A stretch of DNA of 62,726 bases from Thermoproteota archaeon (GCA_027491435.1 JAOZFG010000034.1:1-62726); one strand, 5' to 3'; numbered from the stretch's first letter, positions 14,993 through 25,846 are shown. Made by a program: numbers and translations. The notes: generated by a model from the letters alone, not told the origin.

Positions 14993-16840
14993 TTAGGAGG
15001 GGAGCACACCCATCTCCTCCATTCTGTCGGCTACTTCCTTGAGGCCCAGCCTCTCCAAGGTTTCCCTGGTGGGCCTGCCCTTGACCCAACCCCTAACCTT
15101 GTAGTATTCCGGCAGCATCTCGCCGAGCCTAGCTACCTGTCCCTTAGACGGGCCGGAGGGTATGGGTACCTTGGTCAGCCTGTCGGGCAGGGTGTCGTAC
15201 TCCTCACCGTCGCCGAAGGCCATGGCGTTAAAGGCCCTCTCAGCGTTGTATATCCTCTCGCCGACCGTGCGGAACTCCTCCACGCTCATGTCCCACCCTG
15301 TAACTGCGCTGACCTGGGCGGCTAGCTCCTTGTCCCAGTAGGCGAAGGTTACGAACTTGCAGACTACCATGCTGTCTAGGGCCGCGAACACGTCTTGGAA
15401 CTCCTTGAGCAAGGGTGCCTTCCCTTCAGTGGAGGTAGGGTCAAGCTTCTCGGGGACTCCCAGTATCTCGGGAGATATCATGTAAGCCCTGAGGTGACAC
15501 CCTCCCCTGTTACTGGTAGCGTAGCCCAAGGCGTGCCCCTGCACTCCCCTCGGGTCGTAGGCCGGGAGGGATTGTCCCCTGACCTGCATGGAGATCTCGG
15601 GCATCCCATACTTCTTGGCCAGCCTGTAGCCTCCCATCGATATGTCGTCGCCTATCCCGCTCCTATAGGCGGCACGCCAGGTCATCTCCACCAGGGCCCC
15701 GGCGTTTCCAAAGTTCAGCTCGACGCCGTCCAGCACCTCCTTGGGTATCTTGCCCTTCTCGTAGAGCTCCATGGCCACTGCTATCGCGTTACCCGTCTCT
15801 ATTGTGTCCATTCCCAGCTCGTTGCATAGGAAGTTGGCCTTGGTGACCGCGTCCAGGTCACCGACTCCGGTGTTTGCGCCTAGGGCCCAGACGGTCTCGT
15901 ACTCAGGACCGTCCCCTTCCCCTTGGAAGGGCTTCCTAGTCCTGGTGTACCTGCCGCAAGCTATTATACAACCCCAGCAGGGTTGTTTTTTCACTAAAAT
16001 CTCAGCGGCTATCCTCTCACCGCTTATGTTCTCTGCCTCCTCGAAAACAGCTTCCTGGAAGTTTCTGGTCGGGAATATTCCGGCCTGATTTATTATGTTG
16101 ACCAGCACCGCGGTCCCGTAGTTGGGTAGGGCCTCGTTGGTCACTCCACTTGCCTTTTTCTTCTCCACAGCGTCTCTTAGCACTTCCTGGAACTTCTCCT
16201 CGTCCCCTATTGGTACCTTCATGCTCCCCACGGCGACTATAGCCTTAAGCTTCTTGGAGCCCCACACAGCCCCATGGGCTCCCCTCCCCGCTGCCCTGCC
16301 CATGTCGTTTATTATGGCTGCTAGGAGGGAGAGGTTCTCGCCGGCAGGCCCTATGGCTGCGACCTTAGCGTTCTTCCCGTGCCTCTCCTCCAAGATTCTG
16401 GTAGTGTGATGGACGTCCTTACCCCAGAGGTCCTTAGCGTCCCTTATTTCAGCCTTTCCTTCCTCAAGAACCACGTAAACAGGTTCCTCGGAGGCACCCT
16501 CTATTATCAGGAAGTCGAAACCGGCAAACTTGACGTAGGGCCCAAAGTGTCCGCCGGACTGGGAATCGTGAACCGTGTTTGTAAGGGGCGACTTGGTTAC
16601 GCTAACCCACCTTCCAGCCTCTAGTCCAGCGGCTACCCCCGTCACCGGGCCTGTGAGGACGAAAGCCTTGTTGTCCGGGCTTAGTGGATCTACTCTGGGG
16701 TCAACCTCCTTCAGCATTAAGTAGACCCCAAGCCCCCTGCCTCCAATCCACTGCCTCATAACGTCCTCGGGCACCAGGTCAAAGGTGTTCTCAACCTGAA
16801 CCTTGCCCTCGGTGAGGTTAATACGGGCGTACTTACCCAT
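14993..16840 (-). CDS. Tungsten-type aldehyde:ferredoxin oxidoreductase (AOR family)
   Basis: A 615-residue AOR-family enzyme that oxidises an aldehyde to the acid with ferredoxin as acceptor, using a tungstopterin and one [4Fe-4S] cluster. Taking the ATG at 16840, the cluster cysteines fall at 288, 291, 295 (CWGCIIAC) and 494 (SMVVCKF), the positions I recall for Pyrococcus furiosus AOR. GGRGLG, TKSPLT and GRGAHGAVWGS are further signatures. A perfect GGAGG four bases before this ATG decides the start over an upstream TTG. It is divergent from a MoaD-like gene, a partner often found near AOR genes. The natural aldehyde is unknown. Confidence 0.9.
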   Translation of the reverse strand: MGKYARINLTEGKVQVENTFDLVPEDVMRQWIGGRGLGVYLMLKEVDPRVDPLSPDNKAFVLTGPVTGVAAGLEAGRWVSVTKSPLTNTVHDSQSGGHFGPYVKFAGFDFLIIEGASEEPVYVVLEEGKAEIRDAKDLWGKDVHHTTRILEERHGKNAKVAAIGPAGENLSLLAAIINDMGRAAGRGAHGAVWGSKKLKAIVAVGSMKVPIGDEEKFQEVLRDAVEKKKASGVTNEALPNYGTAVLVNIINQAGIFPTRNFQEAVFEEAENISGERIAAEILVKKQPCWGCIIACGRYTRTRKPFQGEGDGPEYETVWALGANTGVGDLDAVTKANFLCNELGMDTIETGNAIAVAMELYEKGKIPKEVLDGVELNFGNAGALVEMTWRAAYRSGIGDDISMGGYRLAKKYGMPEISMQVRGQSLPAYDPRGVQGHALGYATSNRGGCHLRAYMISPEILGVPEKLDPTSTEGKAPLLKEFQDVFAALDSMVVCKFVTFAYWDKELAAQVSAVTGWDMSVEEFRTVGERIYNAERAFNAMAFGDGEEYDTLPDRLTKVPIPSGPSKGQVARLGEMLPEYYKVRGWVKGRPTRETLERLGLKEVADRMEEMGVLPS

Positions 16841-16994
16841 ATACCCTCCTTTAGGCAAAAATTATCACCTTTGTATCAAGGGAGGTCATAGCAATTAAAG
16901 TTTGCGTTGACACTTGGGAATATTACGTAACAGCTATACGTTATTCACCAAGGTAAGAACGCATGATTATATTGTTAAAGCGTTCAGATGGTAG

Positions 16995-17255
16995 ATGCCA
17001 AGGGTTAGGGTGAACCTGTTCGCCCAATTCAGGGAGCTTACCGGAGTTAAGCACGTGGAGCTAGAGCTTAAGGAGGGGGCCACCGTGATGGACATGTTGA
17101 GGGAGATAGAGGAGAGGTACCCCAGGATGAGGGGCAGGCTCACCTCAGAGGGAGCTCAATACGTCCTGATGAAGGGGGGACAGTGGCCTAAGAAAGAGGA
17201 TAGGGTAGAGGACGGGGACGTCTACGCCCTGTTCCCCATAGTGGGAGGGGGTTGA
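16995..17255 (+). CDS. MoaD/ThiS-like ubiquitin-fold sulfur carrier
   Basis: An 86-residue beta-grasp protein ending in the diagnostic GGG, where the terminal Gly is thiocarboxylated in MoaD and ThiS. MoaD donates sulfur for the dithiolene of molybdo- and tungstopterin. Its position divergent from AOR suggests it serves tungstopterin synthesis for that enzyme. FAQFRELTG near the start and FPIVGGG at the end are typical. A TATA-like element (TTATATTG, about 16967-16974) lies about 25 bp upstream of the ATG, so the mRNA is likely leaderless. There is no MoaE, MoaB or MoeA here. Confidence 0.88.
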   Translation: MPRVRVNLFAQFRELTGVKHVELELKEGATVMDMLREIEERYPRMRGRLTSEGAQYVLMKGGQWPKKEDRVEDGDVYALFPIVGGG

Positions 17256-17447
17256 TCAGGAGGCCATGAAACCCGCTTCAATAAAGCTAAGAGCCCCTAA
17301 ATTAACTAAAGCTTTGTTCGAAGGAGCGCCGGGCTTTCCCAGCTCAGCTACAAATTAACGTTAAAACCCTCAGCCAACATTCCTAAAAAGGGCTTATAGC
17401 TTAGACGTAAATCCCTAATACAAATGAAGTCACAAGACTGGAAAAAC

Positions 17448-17457
17448 TTATATTATA
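17448..17457 (+). promoter_or_regulatory. TATA box of the giant surface-protein gene
   Basis: TTATATTATA lies about 28 bp upstream of GTG 17481. The 225 bp between the MoaD-like gene and this start hold no other gene. Confidence 0.55.
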
Positions 17458-17480
17458 CTATTGATCGATGATCCTATGGT

Positions 17481-20400
17481 GTGCAGGAGGTAGTTTATTT
17501 GATAATTCAATTGACTAGGAGATCTAGAAGAGATTCTTTTCTTCTCGTTGTCACAGCGTTGCTGTCCTTAACTATGATCTTCGATTCAACGTTGTTACAT
17601 GTGTCCGCACAACCACAACCCGAGTTATCCACAGATAAATTACATTACAGCCCCTTCCCTGATAAAGTCGTCGCTTTATGTTTTATCCTTTCCAACAGCG
17701 GTAGCGAGAGCGGGTTTAGGCCCGTAATCGAGCTAGTAGTTCCAGTAAATATAACGTTTCAGGGAGCCTCTTTCTTAGATAGCCCAATAGACTACGCAAC
17801 ATATACGATCCCTGATACGGGAAATTTAACGTACAACGTGGGCCGCTACGAGAGAACCGTAACTGGACAACCAGGTGCCGAAGTGGTCGTCTTGATGCCC
17901 CCTATAAATAACGTGCCGGTTGGGGAGCAAACCCCTGCCGTCTGTGCAGACCTTCTAGTGACGAAGGACGCCATTATAGGCAAAGACTACCTAGTTAACT
18001 CAACCTTGATATTCGCCTACGGCACGGATCCTCTTGATAACCCTAACGTGGATCCGCCTCAGGTGAGTTCACCTCTTCAGGTTACAATCACCCCTTCACT
18101 CATTAAAGTTAGGAAAGGTTTAAGCGGGACTTGGTCGGCTGATGTAGTTCCAACAGGACCCAACTACGCCTTTAACTACACTATAACGGTTTCTATGGCA
18201 GCTGTAAACTTCACTGATCTTATAATAAAAGACATGTTGCCTGAGGAAGCCATATACGTCAGGCTCGCTGAGGTAAAAAATATAACGAGTGGATCTGAGA
18301 TAACAGACTATGATATAATTGAGGAACCTTCTCCCGGCCAGTACGGCGGCAATCTAACCCTGAGGATTCCCAGAGTAATCGGCAATTCGGGGGACACCAT
18401 AGAGGTTAAGGTCACCATGTACTTCCCGTTCTACGACAAGAATGGCGCAGATCTGATAGGGTTTGACGCTCCTAAAGAGGTTAATAACGAAGTAGACGTC
18501 ACAGTCAGCTATAAGGGTAATCCAGCGTCGGCCACTAACCAGTCCAAGATTATGGCTAGCTCTATGACCTACCATAAAGGAGTTGAGATATACAGGGACA
18601 ACTATGCCCCTAACCTCTCAAGGTATGACATTTTAGAGTACACGGTCACCTTCTGGCTTTCAGACTACTACAACGTCTCTGTAATAACTTTCAATGATAC
18701 CTTGGGAGACGGCCAAAAGGTCTTGACTAATATGACCCCTGTGTTCCACGTGACCAACGGAACGCACGACTTCTCTGGACAGTTCTCTCCAGGCTCATAC
18801 ATATTCTCGCCAGATCACTCGGGCCCCGATGGGAGCACTCCTCTCTTCTTCAACCTGACCAAGGCCTTAGAGGATCAAGGAGTGCTAGGGGATCTAAGAG
18901 GAGGGATGGTAGGCAATGAAAGCTGGTCCTACAGCGGAGGGGACTTCAGATCACCCTTTGGAAGGGGCAGAACCTGGGGCTACATAAAGTTCTGGGCCTA
19001 CGTTGAGAAGGAGTATAGCTCTACCGTGCCTAGTGGCGATCAGGAAATTGACTCTGGAGACGTGTTGAGGAACGAGGTTATCATGACTTCGGAGTACTCG
19101 GACACGTCCACTGTGCCCCCGGATATAGGTCGCACCACCTCCCTCTCCATAAAGAGGCCTGTAGTGGAGAAGAGGATCGTCTACGTGAATGGAGCCCCTC
19201 CCACTAACCCAATTTACGTTAAGGCGGGCGATAAAGTAACCTACGAGCTAAAGGTGTACATCCCCACCGCCAACGCTGACGAGTTGGAGATAAAGGACAT
19301 GATCCCCCTGCCCGTGTTTAGGGTTGACTATGACAAATATGGACAAACCCCCTTCTACGACGGTCAGCTCCCGACGACCACGATACCGCCTCCTCCAGGG
19401 GAGTGGGCCATAGGCAGCGAGGATAACGTCACCTCAGTCACGGGTATACAGCCGACCCTGTCCGTGGACGAGACCAGAAACGAGCTAATTTTCAGTTACG
19501 GCAGCCCGATACATTCAGGAAACAATACACTTCTCGTGGTGGACATCCTTTACACCTTCACGGCCACGGATGATCCCTACGACGACCTCCTAGACTTAGC
19601 CAACCTAGTAACCATGAAATATAGTAACTCATTTAACGTGTTCACCTCTAAATCTTCAGAAACATTGGTTGCCACTTACTCACCGAGTCTAACTTTAAGT
19701 AAAGAGGTGGTCTCCTCAACCCAGGGAACTATTGAGAACGGAGACTTACAAGGGGCCGACGCCGGCGATACGGTCACCTTCCAGGTGAACGTGACTAACG
19801 TTGGACACAACGATGCTCACGACGTGGTAATAAAAGATGTAATACAGCCTCCCGGCGCAGGCTATTTACAAGATCTCCAGAATTTACACGTTTACGGGTG
19901 TGACGGAACTACTGAATGGGAATCCTCAACTTACACCCTAACCATAAGCCCCTCAAATGATAACCCGGAGGAGATCACCCTCTCCCTAAACGATAACGTG
20001 ATCTTGTCCCCTGGCTCGTGCATAGTGTTGAGGTATGACCTCACCCTCGCCCAGAGCGTGTACCCACTACAGGATTTGATCAACAATGGAAGTGTCGTAA
20101 GCTACTCTTCCATGGAAGGAGGCCAGAACTTCGTAGATCCTAATGATCCACTTACAGATGACGCCAAAGTCACTGTAGCCCAGCCGTCCATTGAGAAGTA
20201 CTTATTTTCCACTGATCAGAGCTTCACGCCCGACGACATCCTTGCCGTGGGCGAGGAGGCCGTCTTCGGCATCAGAGTGACCCTGCCTGAGGGAACTACA
20301 TCAGGCCTCGTTGTTAACGATACCTTACCGGAGGGTTTCACATACGAGTCGGTGGAGTTGGATTCAACTGGATTCGGGGGCAGTTTGCCCACCTACTCAG

Positions 20401-23400
20401 TTAACTACGATTCTAGCTCAAGGAACGTCACCATAACCTTCTCCGGAGATGCAGTCGTTAATAACAACAACGACCCTGGGGACAACTCCTTCCTGATAAA
20501 AGTGCACTCCAGAGTGGACAAGGACTCTGGATGGATCCCGTCAGCTAGCACCTGGGCCAGGACCAACAGGGTTAGCGTGGACTGGGATGGGAATCCCGGG
20601 ACTGAGCTGACGTCCACCTACGACGTGGAGGTGGCGACTCCGAAGGTCACTGTCACCAAGACTTTCTTCAACGAGGATTACACAACCATATCCAGCAAGG
20701 ACGCAGGAGATAAGGTGATAATGAGGGTTGAAATAGTCAGTGAGGGGGCAGCTGACGCATTCGACATTGAACTAATTGACGACCTAACTAACGTTCATGC
20801 AGACCTAGCAACCTTCGCTGAGGAAAGTAGAGCTGTCCCACCGGGCACTACAGTTTCATGGACAATATCATCTGGAAATTTGATCATTCAGGTGGATAAG
20901 TTGAGAAACATCACGGAGGATCTCTCCAACAGGAAAGTAACAATAGACTTCTCCTTCAATTTAGATGACCAGGTGGAGGCTGGGGAGACTTACTCCAACA
21001 CCATAAACTACGAGTATACCACGTTGCCAGGGGCCGACAGTTACGAGAAGACCTTCTCTGGAACCTATGCCGAGGATTTGAAGATAAAGGATCCGGAACT
21101 TGAGAAGGAGGTTCAGTCGTCATCAAACCCAGACACCTCCGGCGAGGATCTGGCCATAAGGGAGGAGGTCATCTTCCGCATAAAGGTGACCCTGCCTGAA
21201 GGTAACTTACAGGACATGGTGCTAGAGGACGTGTGGCCACAGGGCTTCGGTTACCTAGACCACACGATAGACGACACAACCCTGAACGGGAACTTGCCAA
21301 CCCCAAATCAAGTAGTAGATGAGGTTAACAGGAAGCTCAGGTTAGAGTTCAACGGTCTGACCCACGTTAACGCAGATAATGACCCAAACAACGATTACTT
21401 CTACGTAACTCTGGCCTTGAAGGTGCTGGACGACCCCAGCAACGTAGGATACCCGAGTAAAGGGGAGAAAATAAATCAAGTTTCCCTTTATTGGGACGTG
21501 GATAAGCAGGCAACGGCTCAAAAGGCAGTGTATGTGGTGGAACCTCACCTAGTTTTATCAAAGGAGTTTAATACCACAGTAGCTGACGCTGGTGACTGGG
21601 TGGAGGTCACTTTAACCCTCACCAACAATGGAAACAGCCCAGCTTACGAGGTAAATGTATCAGACGTGCTGAGTGGGGATGTGTTCGACCTCAACACAGT
21701 TACTGAGGTGTCAACGCCAGCTGGCTTCACTTACGACTTTGACGTGGGTACTGGGAAGGTGAGTTACTCAGGAAGCCGGGTAGATGTAGGGGAAACGTTC
21801 ACTTTCAAGTTCGCCGCCAAGCTTAGGGATGACGTGACGACCCTGTCCAGCTACAACGACGTAGCCCTCGCTGAAGGGAGCAGTATGCCCGATCACCTGG
21901 AAGGTGAGAGGACTTACCCAGCTGAAGGTTCGGCCACCCTAGACGTAGGCGAGGCGATCTTGAGCAAGCAACTAGTAGACACCAGTGAGCCTACTGAGGG
22001 CAATGAGGTGACCGTAGGGGAGATTGTGATCTACAACTTGACGGCGTCTGTGCCAGAAGGCACCCTCAATAACGTGACCTTCTACGACGTATTGCCAGCC
22101 GATTCTAACGCGCTCATGTCATTCATGAACGCCAACATAACGACTAATAAGGCGGGAGTATCCAGCAGCGAGGTCACTCTCACCCCTGGCTCCTGGACCG
22201 AGATAACGCCGACGCAGACGGGCAACGTGCTGGCCTTCTACCTGGGTGACATAACCAACACCAACGACGACGTGGAGCAGGAGACCATAACCGTTAGGGT
22301 GAAGCTACTCGTGCTTAACCTACCCGAAAATCAAGCAGGTAGTAAACTCGTCAATTCCTTCAAGATAGGGTACACCAACTCCTCTAACGATTACGTGTAC
22401 AGCGATGAAGTGCAACATACTCTGACAGTCGTTGAACCTCAACTCTGGTCCGTCCTGACCGCTGACCCGATAACGGTCGGCTGGAGTGGTGACGAGGTCG
22501 TGCTCCAGTTTAACGTGACCAACTTGGACACAGCTACCTCGAGCACTGCCTACGATCTTGACATATTATCGCTGCTCCCTCCAGAGTTCTCCGACCTCCA
22601 GGTGCTGAACATCGACTCTTCAAACGCTGGCCCTGTAGTTGACTCGTCCACCTCTGGCGAGCTGAAACTGCACTCATCTTACCTCCAGCCAGGCGGGTGG
22701 ATCAACGTAACCTTCAAGGTGGTGCTCCAACCTAACGCCATATTCGGTCAGAGGATAGAGATAGAGGCCTGCGCCAACGGTACAACCACTCCAGGAAGTA
22801 AAGGAAGTTGGAACGAAATTCCTGGTGATCCAGGAGAGCAGAACGGAGAGAGAATCGGGAATGGGGTCTCGCCCAATAACATAAGGACCTGTGATCCAGC
22901 GTCGGTCACCGTAGGCACTCCCAACGTCGACAAGGACGTCCTAACCCCTAAGGTTAGGTACGCTCCAGGAGATATAGTTAGGTACCAGATAACGATAGGC
23001 ACGCCGAAGGGATCCACTAGCGACCTGAAGATTACTGACACCCTGGCAGAGGGACTTCTCTACTCCAACGATCTGGACGTGGAGGTGCCGAGTGGCGTCA
23101 CGATCTCCAACACGCCAGGGGAATTGCCGCCCTTCTTCTCTCACACTGACACTGGAACCACTGAAATCTTGGTTTTTGACTTCGGCTCCTTCACCAACTC
23201 GAACAGCGGAGGTGTTAACTCCTACATAAGGTTCACCGCCACCGTGGAGGATAAAGCTGGCAACGTGGATGGAAAGGTCCTGAGCAACGAGGCGCTCCTC
23301 ACTTATTTGGACAGCGACTCCAACGAGAAGGACGTAGGCCCTGTAAGCGTGACAATCACGTTAGGTGAGCCTGAGCTGAGCGATCTAAATAAGGTCAATC

Positions 23401-25844
23401 TGTCAGACCTGAGAGGAGGGCAAGTGAGCTGGTTCCTGCTCAGTTTCCGTAACTCAGGAAGTACAGCTGCCTACGACACGAACGTGACGGACGTGTTACC
23501 TCCGGAGCTCAGGGGAGATGTTCCCGAAGTAAGCTACGTGAAGATAGGGAGCAGAACTTTAACTGATGGTGACTATGAAGTTAACTATTATGAGTCTAAC
23601 GGCACCCTTAAGATACACTTCATCACGCCTAGCGAGGACTCTAACGCGAGGATAGAGCCTGGCGAACCTGTGGAAATAAAGGTAGGCGCTAGGGCTCTCC
23701 CACACGTCCCCTTAAGTTACGGGGCGGTGAACTCGTTTACTTTGAAGTACTCATCAAGGCCAGGGTCAGCTGATGAAGAGAGGAGCTACTCAGCCGGGCC
23801 GTCAAGCGTTGTGATCTATTCCCAGGACCCTGCGGTTAGCAAGATAGTCCTATCAACTGAGACTCCGCCTCCAGACCCAAGCGACTTAACCAGGAGCAGG
23901 GCCACGGTTGACGAGATCATCATGTACAACGTCACCTTCAAGATGCCTCAGGGCACCTGGGCTGAGGATGTGGAGTTCCACGACACTTTACCCGATGGGT
24001 TAGAGGTAATAAACGCTACAGCTAGGGGGTTAAATGCTACAGGTTTAATTACAGGGACCGCTAGCGTTACGGAGGCCAGTGGAAGGTATTACGTCACTGC
24101 CACCTTTGGTAAGTTGGTGGATGCTGAGGTAAACGTCACGATCTACGCAAGGGTCAATTACTACTACTCCGGTGGAGCTCCAGTTAGAGCGGGCGACTTA
24201 CTGATTAACGGCAACGAAACTAACCCGAGCTATTACTCCTGGAGCAACGGAATCGAAACTAAGAGGAAGGACAGCAACGAGGTAATTACCGAGGTAGTAA
24301 AGAGCGAAGCTAATCTGACCATAAGAAAGTCGTTCAACCCCAAGCTGCTCAGGTTCGGCGACGTGACCGTGGCCACTATAACGGTGGTGAACAGGGGTAA
24401 CGGAACCTCATATCAAACAGTCCTACAAGACGAGTTCTGCAACAGTTTTGAATTTCTAAACGCCAGTGTAGATCCAGATAGCGTGGCCGGAAACGTGTTA
24501 ACCTGGAACATAGGCGAACTGAGGCCCGGAGAAATGTGGACAGTTGACGTTGCCTTTAAGCTGTCCTCGTGTGACTGTCTAAACAACAACGCCACAGTGT
24601 CTTACATCAACCCAGGTGATCCGTCAACCGTTAAGGAGGTGAAGGCCAACGACAGCGTGGACGTAGTTAAGGAGCTGGACTTCATTAAGTTGGCTGAACC
24701 TGAAAACCTGAAACCAGGTGACGCAGTGAAGTTCAGCTTGTTAGTACATAACCCAACGTGCATGGTGGTCGATAAGCTAAACTTCACCGATAAGCTGCCA
24801 GAAGGGCTCACTTATATAGCTGGAAGCTCTAAACTGAACGGCACGGAAGTGAATCCCAACGGGTCTAAGTTGACGTGGAACGCCTCCCTTACCCTAAACC
24901 CTGGCGAATCTTACTTGCTGGAGTTCTTCGCTAAGGCCTCCCCAGGCATTAGCGGGGAGTTAATCAACCTCGCACTAGTACAGGGAATAGGAGATGGCTT
25001 ACTAGTGGAGGCTAACGATACAGCTTCAGTCAACGTGAGGGGGGAGAGGGGCAGGGTCCTCTTCTCCAAGAAGAGCTATTCCAGGGACGTCAAAGTAAAT
25101 GACACGGTGAAATTCACCATAACTGTGGTAAACAGATGGAACGCCCCGATAACGGATATAGACGTGTGGGACGTGCTCCCCTGTTGCATGACCTTTGAGA
25201 GGAGTCTCGGCCCAGAACCTGAACGCCCAAGCGGGCTTCCACCAGGTACAGTAGTTAGAAAGGCAGGAAATGTCTCAACCAACGCCTTAAAGAGGTGTAG
25301 CGGGGAAAGAATACTGAAGTGGCACATAGATTGGATGGACCCAGGGGATAGCTTTACTATAGAGTTCGAGGCCAAAGTTAAGTGCTCCGGTTTGCTGAAG
25401 AACACCGCAAAGATCTTCTACAAGACGGAAGGCGGCCTTAAATGCTCCGGAAGATCTGACGCGCTGGTCTACAGCTACTCATCCCCAGTCATAGTGAAGA
25501 GGAGCACGGGCCGAGTGTCAAAGATAGGGGGCACTACAGTTCATCAAACTCCTGGGGAAATATCAACTGAGGGCGAGAAGGCGCCTATCGCCAAGGAAAA
25601 CTCCACTCAAGTAGAGGAAAAGAGTACTGAGGTAAAGGAAGTGGAGGCCAAAGAAACCACGACGCCTAAGGAAACAGCTAAGGGAGAAGCTCAGGTAAGT
25701 GAGAAGACAACTACTTCCAACAAAGAGGAAGGGCGTAAAGAGAGCTCATCTCTACCAACTTCCTGGCTAGCATTCTTGTTAGCAGTTGCCTTCATAGCTC
25801 TGGCTCTCTACTTAACCTTGAGAAGAAGGGGCTTTGGGCAGTAA
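17481..25844 (+). CDS. Giant cell-surface protein with about 16 Ig-like (DUF11) repeats
   Basis: A 2787-residue secreted, membrane-anchored protein. A basic N-terminus and hydrophobic helix (about 20-40) form a signal peptide ending near VSAQ. Then come about 16 units of roughly 150 residues, beginning near 206, 363, 559, 737, 905, 1055, 1206, 1357, 1493, 1653, 1815, 1963, 2118, 2277, 2399 and 2525. Two types tend to alternate: one with AGDxVxxxxxVTNxGxxxAYDVxVxDVL, the other with VGExVxYxxxxxxPEGTxxxxxxxDTLPEG. Both match the DUF11/isopeptide-type repeats of surface adhesins. A Glu/Lys/Thr stalk (about 2690-2750), one transmembrane helix and RRR end it. Dozens of N-x-S/T sites suggest heavy glycosylation. 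Either GTG 17481 (leaderless) or TTG 17499 (GGAGG 8 bases upstream) could be the start. Likely an S-layer or adhesion protein. Confidence 0.85.
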   Translation: MQEVVYLIIQLTRRSRRDSFLLVVTALLSLTMIFDSTLLHVSAQPQPELSTDKLHYSPFPDKVVALCFILSNSGSESGFRPVIELVVPVNITFQGASFLDSPIDYATYTIPDTGNLTYNVGRYERTVTGQPGAEVVVLMPPINNVPVGEQTPAVCADLLVTKDAIIGKDYLVNSTLIFAYGTDPLDNPNVDPPQVSSPLQVTITPSLIKVRKGLSGTWSADVVPTGPNYAFNYTITVSMAAVNFTDLIIKDMLPEEAIYVRLAEVKNITSGSEITDYDIIEEPSPGQYGGNLTLRIPRVIGNSGDTIEVKVTMYFPFYDKNGADLIGFDAPKEVNNEVDVTVSYKGNPASATNQSKIMASSMTYHKGVEIYRDNYAPNLSRYDILEYTVTFWLSDYYNVSVITFNDTLGDGQKVLTNMTPVFHVTNGTHDFSGQFSPGSYIFSPDHSGPDGSTPLFFNLTKALEDQGVLGDLRGGMVGNESWSYSGGDFRSPFGRGRTWGYIKFWAYVEKEYSSTVPSGDQEIDSGDVLRNEVIMTSEYSDTSTVPPDIGRTTSLSIKRPVVEKRIVYVNGAPPTNPIYVKAGDKVTYELKVYIPTANADELEIKDMIPLPVFRVDYDKYGQTPFYDGQLPTTTIPPPPGEWAIGSEDNVTSVTGIQPTLSVDETRNELIFSYGSPIHSGNNTLLVVDILYTFTATDDPYDDLLDLANLVTMKYSNSFNVFTSKSSETLVATYSPSLTLSKEVVSSTQGTIENGDLQGADAGDTVTFQVNVTNVGHNDAHDVVIKDVIQPPGAGYLQDLQNLHVYGCDGTTEWESSTYTLTISPSNDNPEEITLSLNDNVILSPGSCIVLRYDLTLAQSVYPLQDLINNGSVVSYSSMEGGQNFVDPNDPLTDDAKVTVAQPSIEKYLFSTDQSFTPDDILAVGEEAVFGIRVTLPEGTTSGLVVNDTLPEGFTYESVELDSTGFGGSLPTYSVNYDSSSRNVTITFSGDAVVNNNNDPGDNSFLIKVHSRVDKDSGWIPSASTWARTNRVSVDWDGNPGTELTSTYDVEVATPKVTVTKTFFNEDYTTISSKDAGDKVIMRVEIVSEGAADAFDIELIDDLTNVHADLATFAEESRAVPPGTTVSWTISSGNLIIQVDKLRNITEDLSNRKVTIDFSFNLDDQVEAGETYSNTINYEYTTLPGADSYEKTFSGTYAEDLKIKDPELEKEVQSSSNPDTSGEDLAIREEVIFRIKVTLPEGNLQDMVLEDVWPQGFGYLDHTIDDTTLNGNLPTPNQVVDEVNRKLRLEFNGLTHVNADNDPNNDYFYVTLALKVLDDPSNVGYPSKGEKINQVSLYWDVDKQATAQKAVYVVEPHLVLSKEFNTTVADAGDWVEVTLTLTNNGNSPAYEVNVSDVLSGDVFDLNTVTEVSTPAGFTYDFDVGTGKVSYSGSRVDVGETFTFKFAAKLRDDVTTLSSYNDVALAEGSSMPDHLEGERTYPAEGSATLDVGEAILSKQLVDTSEPTEGNEVTVGEIVIYNLTASVPEGTLNNVTFYDVLPADSNALMSFMNANITTNKAGVSSSEVTLTPGSWTEITPTQTGNVLAFYLGDITNTNDDVEQETITVRVKLLVLNLPENQAGSKLVNSFKIGYTNSSNDYVYSDEVQHTLTVVEPQLWSVLTADPITVGWSGDEVVLQFNVTNLDTATSSTAYDLDILSLLPPEFSDLQVLNIDSSNAGPVVDSSTSGELKLHSSYLQPGGWINVTFKVVLQPNAIFGQRIEIEACANGTTTPGSKGSWNEIPGDPGEQNGERIGNGVSPNNIRTCDPASVTVGTPNVDKDVLTPKVRYAPGDIVRYQITIGTPKGSTSDLKITDTLAEGLLYSNDLDVEVPSGVTISNTPGELPPFFSHTDTGTTEILVFDFGSFTNSNSGGVNSYIRFTATVEDKAGNVDGKVLSNEALLTYLDSDSNEKDVGPVSVTITLGEPELSDLNKVNLSDLRGGQVSWFLLSFRNSGSTAAYDTNVTDVLPPELRGDVPEVSYVKIGSRTLTDGDYEVNYYESNGTLKIHFITPSEDSNARIEPGEPVEIKVGARALPHVPLSYGAVNSFTLKYSSRPGSADEERSYSAGPSSVVIYSQDPAVSKIVLSTETPPPDPSDLTRSRATVDEIIMYNVTFKMPQGTWAEDVEFHDTLPDGLEVINATARGLNATGLITGTASVTEASGRYYVTATFGKLVDAEVNVTIYARVNYYYSGGAPVRAGDLLINGNETNPSYYSWSNGIETKRKDSNEVITEVVKSEANLTIRKSFNPKLLRFGDVTVATITVVNRGNGTSYQTVLQDEFCNSFEFLNASVDPDSVAGNVLTWNIGELRPGEMWTVDVAFKLSSCDCLNNNATVSYINPGDPSTVKEVKANDSVDVVKELDFIKLAEPENLKPGDAVKFSLLVHNPTCMVVDKLNFTDKLPEGLTYIAGSSKLNGTEVNPNGSKLTWNASLTLNPGESYLLEFFAKASPGISGELINLALVQGIGDGLLVEANDTASVNVRGERGRVLFSKKSYSRDVKVNDTVKFTITVVNRWNAPITDIDVWDVLPCCMTFERSLGPEPERPSGLPPGTVVRKAGNVSTNALKRCSGERILKWHIDWMDPGDSFTIEFEAKVKCSGLLKNTAKIFYKTEGGLKCSGRSDALVYSYSSPVIVKRSTGRVSKIGGTTVHQTPGEISTEGEKAPIAKENSTQVEEKSTEVKEVEAKETTTPKETAKGEAQVSEKTTTSNKEEGRKESSSLPTSWLAFLLAVAFIALALYLTLRRRGFGQ

Positions 25845-25846
25845 TA

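Noticed and set aside
17310-17356. tRNA-like stretch on the minus strand (GTAGCTGAGCTGGGAAAGC)
   Set aside because: It resembles a tRNA D-arm, but no acceptor stem, anticodon arm or T-arm of proper spacing can be formed.
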